Source of the DNA: Catellatospora methionotrophica
GTDB taxonomy: Bacteria > Actinomycetota > Actinomycetes > Mycobacteriales > Micromonosporaceae
Direction of reading: 5' to 3'
NCBI RefSeq assembly: GCF_011297335.1
Contig: NZ_JAAOTJ010000015.1
Span: 62,001-126,000, forward strand
DNA length: 64,000 bases
The notes beneath the pieces were generated by a model that ran no database searches, was not told the DNA's origin, and saw nothing but the letters and a program-made list of their open reading frames with translations. Shown in pieces: positions 43,447-52,939 of the stretch. The number at the start of each line of letters is the position of its first letter. Position 1 is the first letter of the stretch. The translations under genes and the position numbers were made by a program.

Positions 43447-43550
43447 GACGGGGTTCCTTCCCTAAAGTTCGGTCATCGCGTTACGTCCATGTAGACGGGC
43501 GGCGGACACGGAACTCATCGGTGCCGGGAAGGAATCTTCTGTCGGGGGCG

Positions 43551-45884
43551 TCAGCGGGCGCGGGCGGCGAAGTGCTCGACGATGCCCTGGAGCAGGCGGG
43601 TGTCGAAGGGCAGCGCCGCGCAGCTGTCCACCGCCGCGTCGCGGTGCTGCTCCATGAGCCGCCGCGCCTGCGCGAGCCCGTACACCCGGACCAGGTTGGC
43701 CTTGCCCACGTCGTTGCCGGAGTCCTTGCCGAGCTGCTCGCTGGACGCGGTCGCGTCGAGGATGTCGTCGCGGGCCTGGAACACGATGCCCGCGTGGTCG
43801 GCGTAGCGGGTGACCAGCTCGATCTCGACGCGCGGCCGGTCCAGCAGCATCAGCAGCGGCACCAGCGCGGCCTCGACCATCGTCGACGTCTTGAGCCGGT
43901 ACATCTCCAGGATGGCCTCGCCGGTGACCGGGGAGGCGTCACGGGCGTAGCGCAGGTCGAGGAACTGGCCACGGCACAGGCGCTGCGGGCCGAGCACGGT
44001 GCCGACGTACGCGACGACGTCGGTGACCCGGTGCGCCGGGTAGTGCCGGTCGAGCCGGGCCAGCATGCCGAAGCCCGAGGACAGCATCGAGATCGCCGCG
44101 AGCTGCACGCTGCCCTCGTCGAACACGGTGTGCGCGGCCGGGCGGCCCCGGCGCAGCGTGGCGTCGTCCTGGGCGGGCAGGTCGTCGAAGATGAGGCTGG
44201 CGGTGTGGAACAGCTCGATCGCGCCGAGCAGCGACTCGGGCATGTCCCCGCGTACGCCGAGGCCCTCGGCCAGCATCAGGGTCAGCGCGGGGCGCAGCCG
44301 CTTGGCGGGACCGTCCATCGTGTACGCCAGGATCGGCGCCAGCTCGGCGGCGTTGACCTGGGCGTGGCAGTCGTGCACGATCTCGTTGATCCGCGCCAGC
44401 CGGTCGAGCACGAACGTGCGCGCGTCGACGCTGTTCGGGTCGCGGCGGCCCATCACCACGGCCGCCTCCCGCTTGAGCCGCAGGTCACCGGTGGTCAACT
44501 GCGGCAGCACCCGCCGGGGCGCCCCGGCCGCCGTACGCAGGAACGCGGCGATCTCCGGGGTGACCGGGTACTGGTCGAGCAGCGCCAGCGTGGCCTGCGG
44601 GTCCGCGCACAGGTGCACACCCAGCTTGATCGCACCGACGCCGGTCAGCGCCTCGCGGGCGACGGGGTCGCCGCCGTACACCTGGTCGACGACGTACGCG
44701 TCGTAGGCGAACAGGTCGAGCAGCGGGTTGGTGCGCCCGTCACCGGGGTGCGTGAACGGGGTCGTCCGGCCCGCGCGGCGGTCCTCGTCCCGGTCGGCGA
44801 GGTCGTCCTTGAACTGGCTCAGGAAGATCGTGTTGAGGCAGCGGGCGTAGAAGCCGTCGTCGAGCCGGCGGCGGCCGAGGATGTTCGCGACCACCCGGCT
44901 CAGCCCGGCCTTGAGGAAGATGTCCGGGTACGCCGACTCCAGCGGCTCGTCGGCGCGGCGTCCCGCGTCACGGTGCTGGGCCAGGTACATCGACTCGGCC
45001 GCGTGGTAGAGGTGCCGGTGCGTGGCGAACGGGTAGACCTGCAGCGCGATGCCGTACAGCTCGTGCATCTCCTCGGCCAGCGGATGGTCGGGCACCTCGC
45101 CGGGATCGATCGCGCCGCCGGTGGCCAGGCCGCGCAGGATCAGCCGGTGCAGCCGGTCCCGCTCGCGGGGCAGCATGTGCTCGCCGGGCAGGTCCTGGAA
45201 GCTGTCGTCGATGACGGCGTACGCGGCTCCGTACGCGTACGCGCCGGGCAGGATGCGGGTGAGGTGTTCGCGCGCCGCGGCCCGGCCCGCGTCACGGGTG
45301 TCGTACCCGCCGATGGCCAGCACCCCGACCAGCGTGCGGACCACCTTGCCCATCGCGCCCGCCTGCACCACCGTCTCCGGCAGGGTGCGGTGTAGCCGGT
45401 CCAGCCGCTCGGCCAGCCAGCGCACCTCGTCGACCTCGCGCAGCACCGGGAAGCGCCGCTCCAGCGACTCCACGACCCCGGCCACGCCACGCCCGCGCTC
45501 GATGCCCTCGACGATCTCGCGCACCGTGCGCGCGTGCGCCCGCGCCAGCACCTCGCCCCGGGCCACGTCGGCCGGGTCGGGCACCTCGCTGAGGTTGTAC
45601 ACCCCGAAGTAGTTCAGCTCCAGCAGCGCCTGCTCACGCAGCTCGCGCCGCCGGCGCGGCGGGTAGACCCCCCGCAGCAGCGCGGCGCCCGGCGTGCTGC
45701 GCCTGGCGATGGCGTCGAGCTGGGCGGTGTAGTGCTCCACATGCGACGCGATGGCCGACGGGTTGCCGTCCCGCCACCGCGCGTAGTGCGCCAGCGTATG
45801 CCGCACGCCCTCCTCGAGCCTGCTGTGCTCGAGGTCCTCCTGCCGGAACGGGAACGGCTGCAACAGCTCCGTAGCGACACTCAT
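43551..45884 (-). CDS. two-domain class I isoprenoid enzyme (terpene-synthase-like + polyprenyl synthetase)
   Basis: A 777-residue protein, over twice the length of a trans-prenyltransferase. The C-terminal domain (~490-777) is a polyprenyl synthetase: first Asp motif DDLPAQD at Asp568-569 followed by LRRGRPAAH, second motif DDILD at 706-710, and GKDSGNDVGK. The N-terminal ~480 residues are all-helical with DDSFQD at 226-231 and KDDLADRDED at 360, resembling a degenerate class I isoprenoid fold. The fusion could make a C15-C20 diphosphate and act on it. ATG 45884 follows GGAGG by 11 nt. No terpene tailoring genes are adjacent. Confidence 0.75.
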   Translation of the reverse strand: MSVATELLQPFPFRQEDLEHSRLEEGVRHTLAHYARWRDGNPSAIASHVEHYTAQLDAIARRSTPGAALLRGVYPPRRRRELREQALLELNYFGVYNLSEVPDPADVARGEVLARAHARTVREIVEGIERGRGVAGVVESLERRFPVLREVDEVRWLAERLDRLHRTLPETVVQAGAMGKVVRTLVGVLAIGGYDTRDAGRAAAREHLTRILPGAYAYGAAYAVIDDSFQDLPGEHMLPRERDRLHRLILRGLATGGAIDPGEVPDHPLAEEMHELYGIALQVYPFATHRHLYHAAESMYLAQHRDAGRRADEPLESAYPDIFLKAGLSRVVANILGRRRLDDGFYARCLNTIFLSQFKDDLADRDEDRRAGRTTPFTHPGDGRTNPLLDLFAYDAYVVDQVYGGDPVAREALTGVGAIKLGVHLCADPQATLALLDQYPVTPEIAAFLRTAAGAPRRVLPQLTTGDLRLKREAAVVMGRRDPNSVDARTFVLDRLARINEIVHDCHAQVNAAELAPILAYTMDGPAKRLRPALTLMLAEGLGVRGDMPESLLGAIELFHTASLIFDDLPAQDDATLRRGRPAAHTVFDEGSVQLAAISMLSSGFGMLARLDRHYPAHRVTDVVAYVGTVLGPQRLCRGQFLDLRYARDASPVTGEAILEMYRLKTSTMVEAALVPLLMLLDRPRVEIELVTRYADHAGIVFQARDDILDATASSEQLGKDSGNDVGKANLVRVYGLAQARRLMEQHRDAAVDSCAALPFDTRLLQGIVEHFAARAR

Positions 45885-46047
45885 GAGGCCGACCACCTCC
45901 CCGCGGAACTGACGGCCCCGCACCCCCATGATCCCACCCCCGCGCCAACCCCCGCCCGGACAGAAGGAACGGCACCTTCACCGCACCTCGGAGGGTTACG
46001 TTCCTTTCACGACGGATACGGCGGGCCGGTGTGCCAGGATGTGCGCC

Positions 46048-46542
46048 ATGCTGCCGCCGCCGGAATTCGCCGTGGTCCGCGTGCTCGGTTACCGACGCGA
46101 CAGGGTCGACCGTCTGATCGAAGCGGTGTACCGAGGCGAGGCGAATCTCGCCGGCAAGCGCACGTTCGACCTCCCGGTGGTCATGCACGGCTACGACTGC
46201 GCGCAGGTGGACGCGTACCTGGCCCAGGTCGCGGCGCTGCACGAGGCCCACGGCGCCTTCCGGCCCCTGGCCGACCCGGACAGCGGCGTGCCGACCGTCG
46301 GTCCTGTCGCCTCGCGGCCCCCGGCGTTCCGGCGGGCCATCCCGTTCACCAGGGGGTACGACCCCGCGCAGGTGGACGCACTCGTCGCGCGGATCGCACC
46401 GGTGCTGGCCGGAGGTGTCGGCATCACCTCCGCCGAGATCGAGGAGGCCGACCTGCCGCTGGTCCGCAGGGGCTACGACGTCGAGCGGGTCGACGCCTAC
46501 CTGGACGCGGTGGTGATCAGGTTGCGGGCCGAGGGCCGCTGA
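46048..46542 (+). CDS. DivIVA-motif repeat protein
   Basis: A 164-residue protein built from four copies of the DivIVA N-terminal motif, F-x-x-x-x-x-GY-x-x-x-x-VD-x-L/Y (starting near residues 7, 40, 94 and 134; the clearest reads RGYDVERVDAYL). Real DivIVA has one such motif followed by a long coiled coil; here there is none. The motif binds curved membrane, so a small multivalent membrane-binding protein is possible. CAGGAT ends 7 nt before ATG 46048, a weak leaderless signal. Confidence 0.7.
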   Translation: MLPPPEFAVVRVLGYRRDRVDRLIEAVYRGEANLAGKRTFDLPVVMHGYDCAQVDAYLAQVAALHEAHGAFRPLADPDSGVPTVGPVASRPPAFRRAIPFTRGYDPAQVDALVARIAPVLAGGVGITSAEIEEADLPLVRRGYDVERVDAYLDAVVIRLRAEGR

Positions 46543-46546
46543 GCGG

Positions 46547-47614
46547 TCAGAAGGCGCGGGCGTACTGGTCCGGCCAGTGCGGCTGCCCGCCGAGCTTCGC
46601 CAGCGCCCGGCGCGGCCAGTACGGGTCACGCAGCAGCTCCCGCCCGATCAGCACCAGGTCGGCCTGACCGTCGGCGACGATGCGCTCGGCCTGCTCCGGT
46701 TCGGTGATCAGGCCGACCGCGCCGGTCAGCACCCCGGCGTCACGGCGCACCTGCTCGGCCAGCGGAGCCTGGTAGCCGGGCCCGACCGGGATGTCGGCCT
46801 GCGGCACAACCCCGCCCGACGAGCAGTCGATCAGGTCGACCCCGGCCGTGACCAGCTCACGGGCCAGGGCGACGGTGTCGGTGACGTCCCAGCCGCCGTC
46901 GGTCCAGTCGGTCGCCGAGACCCGGGCCAGCACGGGCACGTCGGGGCCGACGGCGTCGCGGACGGCCGTCGCGACCGCCACGGCCAGGCGCGTGCGCCCG
47001 GCCCGGTCGCCGCCCCAGCCGTCGGTGCGGTGGTTGGTCAGCGGCGAGTAGAACTCGTGCAGCAGGTATCCGTGCGCCGCGTGGATCTCCACGGCCCGGA
47101 AGCCCGCGTCGACCGCGTACACGGCGGCCTGCGCGAATGCGGCGATCACCGCGTGGATGCCGGCCTCGTCGAGGGCGCGGGGCGTGCGGTACGCGGGAAC
47201 GAACGGCTCGGTGCCCGGCGCGACCGGCTGCCAGCCGCCGTCGGCGTCGGGCACCCCGCCCCGCTCCTGCGCGAACGGCCAGTACGTGGACGCCTTGAAC
47301 CCGGCGTGGGCGAGCTGGATCGCGGGCACCGCCCCCTGCGCGGCGACGAACGCGGTGACGGGACGCCACGCGTCCACGTGCGCCGGTGACCAGATGCCGG
47401 CGTCGCGCGGGGAGATCCGGCCCTCCGGCAGCACCGCGCTGGCCTCGGTGATCACCAGCCCTGCCCCGCCGACCGCGCGGGCGCCCAGGTGGGCCAGGTG
47501 CCAGTCGGTGGGCAGGCCGTCCGGCCCGGCCGAGTACTGGCACATCGGCGACATCGCGATGCGGTGGGGCAGCGTCACGCCGCGCAGTTCTAGGGGCTGG
47601 CCGAGTGCGGTCAC
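46547..47614 (-). CDS. NADH:flavin oxidoreductase, Old Yellow Enzyme (YqjM-like)
   Basis: A 355-residue FMN TIM-barrel ene-reductase. Seen: MSPMCQYSA with the YqjM-type Cys, QLAHAG, EIHAAHGYLLHEFYSPLTN with the paired substrate-binding His region, and DLVLIGRELLRDPYWP. It reduces activated C=C bonds. GTG 47614 is selected because TACTGT (minus strand, 47621-47626) lies 6 nt upstream, indicating a leaderless transcript; an ATG 21 codons upstream would add an unrelated basic extension. Confidence 0.88.
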   Translation of the reverse strand: MTALGQPLELRGVTLPHRIAMSPMCQYSAGPDGLPTDWHLAHLGARAVGGAGLVITEASAVLPEGRISPRDAGIWSPAHVDAWRPVTAFVAAQGAVPAIQLAHAGFKASTYWPFAQERGGVPDADGGWQPVAPGTEPFVPAYRTPRALDEAGIHAVIAAFAQAAVYAVDAGFRAVEIHAAHGYLLHEFYSPLTNHRTDGWGGDRAGRTRLAVAVATAVRDAVGPDVPVLARVSATDWTDGGWDVTDTVALARELVTAGVDLIDCSSGGVVPQADIPVGPGYQAPLAEQVRRDAGVLTGAVGLITEPEQAERIVADGQADLVLIGRELLRDPYWPRRALAKLGGQPHWPDQYARAF

Positions 47615-47680
47615 GGCGCAACAGTACGGCCGGGCGCGGGCAGCGTCCTGTGACGCGGCTCGCACCCGGCCGGACATGGT

Positions 47681-47715
47681 GAAGGGCCGGGAAGACGTCG
47701 GTCATCCGGCCCTTC
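47681..47715. terminator. terminator hairpin after the small membrane protein gene
   Basis: A perfect 10-bp stem (GAAGGGCCGG / CCGGCCCTTC) with a 15-nt loop lies 20 nt beyond the stop of the minus-strand gene at 47735. It also precedes the next minus-strand gene at 47614 and would insulate it. Confidence 0.65.
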
Positions 47716-47734
47716 GGCGTTACTGCGTGGCGTC

Positions 47735-47878
47735 CTACGAGAAGATGCTCACGCCCCCAGGTCCTACCAGCAGACCGATGATGATCAGCACGATGCCCCA
47801 CAGGATCTGGCGTCGTACCAGCGAGACGATCCCGGAAACGACCAGGACCACGGCGAGGATCCACAGTAAAAGCTCCAT
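47735..47878 (-). CDS. 47-residue GPGG-motif small membrane protein
   Basis: A short gene with a strong GGAAGGAA ribosome site before ATG 47878. The product has two hydrophobic helices separated by a short basic turn (SLVRRQILWG) and ends GPGGVSIFS. Small actinobacterial proteins with this GPGG ending recur in annotations as a GPGG-motif family (from memory). Function unknown. It lies downstream of the sigma-factor gene on the same strand, 54 nt away. Confidence 0.75.
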   Translation of the reverse strand: MELLLWILAVVLVVSGIVSLVRRQILWGIVLIIIGLLVGPGGVSIFS

Positions 47879-47932
47879 GGTTCCTTCCTGCCCCACGAAC
47901 TCAGTGACGAAACCGCTACGTTAAGAAGCGGA

Positions 47933-48751
47933 TCAGTCCTCCGCCAGCATGCGCTCGCGCAGCTGCGCGAGGCACCGGCTGAGCAGGCGCGACACGTGCA
48001 TCTGGGAGACCCCGATCTGCTCGGCGATCTGGGCCTGGTTGTGGCCCTGAACGAAGCGCAGCATGAGGATCTTCTGCTCACGTTCCGGCAGTTCCTTGAC
48101 GTACTGCCGGACCGCGTGCACGTCCGGAATGGACTCCAGCACGGTGTCGGTCTCGCCGATCAGCTCGCCGAGCTCCACATCGCCGTCCTCGCCGCTCACC
48201 GCGACATTGAGGGAGTTGATGCGGTACGCCTGCGCGCAGTGCATCCCGGCCACCACGTCTTCGACGGTGACATTGAGATGCGTGGCGAGGTCGTCGGCGG
48301 TCGGCCACCGGCCGAGGTCCTGGCAGAGCTGCGGGGACACCCGGTTGATGTCCAGGTACAGCTCCTGCATGCGGCGGCTCACCCGCATGCTCCAGCCCCG
48401 GTCACGGAAGTACCGCTTGAGTTCGCCGACGATGGTCGGCACCGCGAAGTGCACGAAGGCACTGCCACGGGAGGGGTCGAAACGGTCCACGGCCTGGATC
48501 AGGCCGATGGTCGCCACCTGCACGAGGTCGTCGCCATCCACACCGCGGTGTCGGAAGCGGCGGGCCAGGCGTTCGGCCAGCGGCAGCCAGGCACAGATGG
48601 CCTCCTGCCGCACGTCCTCATGTGCGGGGTCTTGCTCGCTCAGCTCTCCGAGACGGCGCAGCAGCACATCGCCGGCGGTCGCGTCGAGGGTGTCGGTCAG
48701 GGACGAGGGGGACGCGGACGCTTCGGTCTCGCGAACCAGTGTTGCAGACAT
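47933..48751 (-). CDS. sigF: RNA polymerase sigma factor, SigB/SigF family
   Basis: A 272-residue group 3 sigma-70 factor. Region 2: LVQVATIGLIQAVDRFDPSRG with FAVPTIVGELKRYFRDRGWSMRVSRR (split), the classic SigF/SigB signature. Region 4: LPEREQKILMLRFVQGHNQAQIAEQIGVSQMHVSRLL. Such factors control stress and developmental genes and are usually held by anti-sigma factors; none is adjacent here. ATG 48751 has GGAGG 7 nt upstream. GTCTAA-N16-GGGTGC on the minus strand (48861 to 48834) is a faint autoregulatory promoter candidate. Confidence 0.88.
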   Translation of the reverse strand: MSATLVRETEASASPSSLTDTLDATAGDVLLRRLGELSEQDPAHEDVRQEAICAWLPLAERLARRFRHRGVDGDDLVQVATIGLIQAVDRFDPSRGSAFVHFAVPTIVGELKRYFRDRGWSMRVSRRMQELYLDINRVSPQLCQDLGRWPTADDLATHLNVTVEDVVAGMHCAQAYRINSLNVAVSGEDGDVELGELIGETDTVLESIPDVHAVRQYVKELPEREQKILMLRFVQGHNQAQIAEQIGVSQMHVSRLLSRCLAQLRERMLAED

Positions 48752-48961
48752 TGCAGGCCTCCGGCGCAGTGAACCGCGTGTGTTCCGGGCGACGGGGGTC
48801 GACCTCGGACACGGTTCGCCTGTGACGGACACAGCACCCGTTTCTTGAGCGCTGTTTAGACGGCTTGGCAGCCGACTCGGCAAGCCGAGCACTGCCGACC
48901 ATACAAGAGGTCGGCCAGAAGTACTAGTCCAAGGAGAGGAAGGTACACGTTCCGGACGCGT

Positions 48962-49921
48962 TCAGAAGGAGAAGCCCGAGGTGACAGCTCGATGGTCGGT
49001 GCCGGGAGTACGCAGCACCCCGGCCTGGGTCGCGGTCAGCCCGCGGTACAGGACATGGTCGGGGCGCATCACCGGCAGTGACGAAGGCCACGTGAAGCCG
49101 TAACCCCAGCCCGCCTCGGCCTGCGCGTCGTCCAGCAGCGCCGCCAGTGGCGCGATGGCCCGGTCGGTCGCCGCGGTGTTCAGGTCGCCGAGCACCAGCA
49201 CCCGCTGCGCCTCGTCCTCGCGGACCGCCTGCGCCAGCATGTCGATGGTGTGGTCCCGGGTGGCCGTGTCGTTGATCCGGGCCGAGCCCAGGTGCACGAC
49301 GTACACCGCGACGTCGCCCTGCGGCGTCTTCACCAGCGCGCGCAGCGCCCGGGTCCACTCCAGACCGGTGTCCACGCCGGTGACGTCCGCGATCGGGTAC
49401 TTGCTCAGCAGGCCCACCGTCGAGCGGACAGCGTAGTGCGGATACGTCTTCGTCAGCTGCTCGGCGACCGTCTCGATGGTGCCGCCGGAGGCCTCCTGCA
49501 GCGCGATCAGGTCGGGGCCGCCGTCGGCCAGCGCCCGCACCGTGGTCTGCGGGTCGGGGTTGTCGGCGTACAGGTTCTGGGTGACCACCCGCAACTGCAC
49601 CTGCCCGCCCGGCGGCGGCAGCAGCGCACGGCCGAACATCGCCGCCCAGATCACCGCGGGCAGCAGCACCACCAGCAGCGCCTTGCCGGAGCGGGCCAGC
49701 AGGGCAGCGATCGCCAGCACCGGCACGGCCAGGCCGAACAGCGGGGCGATGGTGTCGAGCACGCTGCCGATGCCGTGCACATTGGGGACGAGCCGGTGAC
49801 CCGCGAGCACAGCAGCCAGCAGCAGGGCGGCCGCGATGACCAGCCCCGCTCGCCAGGCCGGGCGCCGGGGAGGCGGCTCAGCCGGGCCTCCGGGCGTCTT
49901 CTTCAGCTCGATGGTGGTCAC
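48962..49921 (-). CDS. membrane-anchored endonuclease/exonuclease/phosphatase-fold protein
   Basis: A 319-residue protein: three membrane helices within residues ~25-105, then an EEP domain with RVVTQNLYADNPD, LIALQEAS, VVHLGSAR, LGDLNTA and a terminal DHRAVTSGF. These match the metal- and phosphate-binding motifs of the fold. Substrate could be a lipid headgroup, nucleic acid or phosphoester outside the membrane. TAACAT (minus strand, 49929-49934) lies 7 nt before GTG 49921, so the mRNA is probably leaderless. Confidence 0.82.
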   Translation of the reverse strand: MTTIELKKTPGGPAEPPPRRPAWRAGLVIAAALLLAAVLAGHRLVPNVHGIGSVLDTIAPLFGLAVPVLAIAALLARSGKALLVVLLPAVIWAAMFGRALLPPPGGQVQLRVVTQNLYADNPDPQTTVRALADGGPDLIALQEASGGTIETVAEQLTKTYPHYAVRSTVGLLSKYPIADVTGVDTGLEWTRALRALVKTPQGDVAVYVVHLGSARINDTATRDHTIDMLAQAVREDEAQRVLVLGDLNTAATDRAIAPLAALLDDAQAEAGWGYGFTWPSSLPVMRPDHVLYRGLTATQAGVLRTPGTDHRAVTSGFSF

Positions 49922-49985
49922 TGTCCGTATGTTACCGGGGAGGACCCGAATCAAACTCGGCAAACGTCGCACTACCCGTGTGCGA

Positions 49986-50014
49986 AGTCCCCCGAACCAC
50001 CGGTTCGGGGGACT
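49986..50014. terminator. glyS terminator hairpin
   Basis: A perfect 13-bp stem (AGTCCCCCGAACC / GGTTCGGGGGACT) with a 3-nt loop starts 20 nt after the glyS stop. It sits between two same-strand genes and would separate their transcripts. Confidence 0.75.
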
Positions 50015-50033
50015 CCACGCACGTCAACCAAGG

Positions 50034-51413
<1,380 letters not shown>

Positions 51414-51586
51414 GATCAGGTCTCCATTCCGTTGGAGGTTGCCGCCGGCTGGCTGTCGGCGGAGGGTCGGCGGAAGATCCGCTCGACGTGGATACGGTAC
51501 GGGCCGCTCGAACAGCCCGCATGCGGTTAAACGCTACTGCACACGCAACGTGGTGAGTCCGCCGGTGCGGCGCGCCGACACCCCGG

Positions 51587-52090
51587 TTACTCGCGCCCGC
51601 ATACTTCCAGGTCGGTGGTCTTGGGGTCCTGTGCGAGGCGGTAGACGACCTGCTCGCTGTCACCGTCGGTGTAGCGCTCGGTGACCGGCAGGGTGATCCC
51701 CGACGTGCCCTGCAGCTCGACCTCGCCCAGCTCGTACGACTGGATGCGCTCCGGCCGGGCCTGCTCGCGGCTGGTGAAGCGGGCCAGGTCCAGCCGCTGC
51801 TGCTCGTCCTCGCACAGCAGCTCGTAGGCCTGCTCGTACTTCTTGGCCTTCAGCGCGTCGAGGTAGGTGCCGACCGTGACATGCGCCCGCTCGTTGATCG
51901 CCTGCACGCCGGTGACGGCCAGCCCGACCCCGGCGACCAGGCCGCCGCCGCAGCACAGCGCCACCAGTACGCCCGCGATACCGAGCGCCCAGCCCAACCG
52001 GGTCCCGCCGCCCTCCGACGGCGCGGCCGGGAACGGCGGCACGGCACCCGGACCGGGCGGCACGGGCGGGGGCACGGACGCGTGGGTCAT
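51587..52090 (-). CDS. membrane-anchored protein with DUF4878-like extracellular domain
   Basis: A 167-residue protein: ~30 Pro/Gly-rich cytoplasmic residues, one membrane helix (LGIAGVLVALCCGGGLVAGVG) and an extracytoplasmic domain with TYLDALKAKKYEQAYELLC, a NTF2-like start often labelled DUF4878. Function unknown. TATGAT, a perfect -10 match (minus strand, 52098-52103), lies 7 nt before ATG 52090 and no ribosome site is seen: a leaderless gene. Confidence 0.75.
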   Translation of the reverse strand: MTHASVPPPVPPGPGAVPPFPAAPSEGGGTRLGWALGIAGVLVALCCGGGLVAGVGLAVTGVQAINERAHVTVGTYLDALKAKKYEQAYELLCEDEQQRLDLARFTSREQARPERIQSYELGEVELQGTSGITLPVTERYTDGDSEQVVYRLAQDPKTTDLEVCGRE

Positions 52091-52171
52091 GGCCGCGATC
52101 ATATGGCGTACGCCCCACCCGCCGCCGCCGTGCCCGAAACCCGGCCCCGGCCGACGCCGCGACCTCGCCGA

Positions 52172-52495
52172 TCAGGCCCGGTCGCTGGCCTTCGTCTCGA
52201 CCTGTCCGCCCGGCTCGGCCGCGGCCAGCGTCTCGAACGCGCACGGTTCCATCAGCGATTCGGCCAGCAGGGGCGTGGCCGTCATCTTCACGTCGAAACC
52301 GCCCAGCGCGCGCCGGTACGCCCCCACGCTCTCCCACTCGGTGAGCAGGCACCAGTGCTCCGGCTCGTCGAGCGACCGGGTCAGTTCCCCGCGCAGGTAG
52401 CCGGGGCGGGCCGCGAGGGCCGCCAGCGCCGCGTGGGCGCGCTCGACGAACGCCTCCTCGTTGGCGGCGATCACGAATCGATTGAGCATCAGCAC
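52172..52495 (-). CDS. antibiotic biosynthesis monooxygenase (ABM) domain protein
   Basis: A 107-residue ferredoxin-like dimeric alpha/beta-barrel protein. Seen: NRFVIAANEEAFVERAHAAL, RPGYLRGELTRSLDEPEHWC in the family pattern, and LLTEWESVGAYRRAL. Such proteins are quinol monooxygenases, haem-degrading enzymes or of unknown role. TACTGT (minus strand, 52502-52507) is 6 nt before GTG 52495; ATG 52489 with GAGGTG is the alternative start. Confidence 0.8.
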   Translation of the reverse strand: MLMLNRFVIAANEEAFVERAHAALAALAARPGYLRGELTRSLDEPEHWCLLTEWESVGAYRRALGGFDVKMTATPLLAESLMEPCAFETLAAAEPGGQVETKASDRA

Positions 52496-52512
52496 CTCAC
52501 TACAGTAAGGAG

Positions 52513-52550
52513 GGGCACCTTCCTGTCGTTTTACGGGGTAAAGGGTGCCC
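52513..52550. repeat. GGGCACC...GGTGCCC inverted repeat, copy 1
   Basis: Arms GGGCACC (52513-52519) and GGTGCCC (52544-52550) enclose 24 nt. It lies between the divergent ABM and DUF6703 genes. The repeat at 57225-57264 has the same arms, extended to 10 bp, with a 20-nt loop. It may be a hairpin in the leader of the next gene or a protein site. Confidence 0.5.
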
Positions 52551-52581
52551 TCTTGACCCGTGCCGGAGAGGACCCGCAGTC

Positions 52582-52845
52582 GTGCCCCAGGATGTCGCGA
52601 ACAACCCGCTGCTGCGCAGGCTCGCCCGGGTCCCGAAGCTCACCGCCGTGCTCGGCACGCTGGCGCTGCTGGTGGTGGCGGTGCTGCTGCCGAACCCGTA
52701 CAGCGGGCTGCTGCTGCTCGCGCTCGCCGCCGGGCTGGCCTCGCTCCTGGTGATCACCTGGCCGGTGCAGCCGGTCGGCACCCGCGCCCTGCGGGTGGTC
52801 GTGCTCACCCTGCTCACTGCCGCAGCCCTGACCCGCCTCTTCTGA
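52582..52845 (+). CDS. small DUF6703-like membrane protein
   Basis: An 87-residue protein starting PQDVANNPLLRRLARVPKL, with three hydrophobic helices and the motif LPNPYSGLLLLALAA. This layout recurs in small actinobacterial membrane proteins labelled DUF6703 (from memory). GTG 52582 follows a GAGAGGA stretch. Function unknown. Confidence 0.68.
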   Translation: MPQDVANNPLLRRLARVPKLTAVLGTLALLVVAVLLPNPYSGLLLLALAAGLASLLVITWPVQPVGTRALRVVVLTLLTAAALTRLF

Positions 52846-52903
52846 CCCGAGCGAGCCGGCGCCCGCCTGGTCGGGCGGGGAGGGATATGCACCTATGCGT
52901 TTT

Positions 52904-52924
52904 TGACAATCGTTCTCATTTTCA
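52904..52924 (+). promoter_or_regulatory. Zur-type operator upstream of znuA
   Basis: TGACAATCGTTCTCA followed by TTTTCA matches the AT-rich, TGAnAATnnTTnTCA-like palindrome bound by actinobacterial Zur/Fur repressors. It lies 16 nt before the znuA ATG in an otherwise GC-rich region, over the expected promoter or start site. Zinc-replete repression is expected. Confidence 0.7.
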
Positions 52925-52939
52925 GGGAGAGTTGACGCC

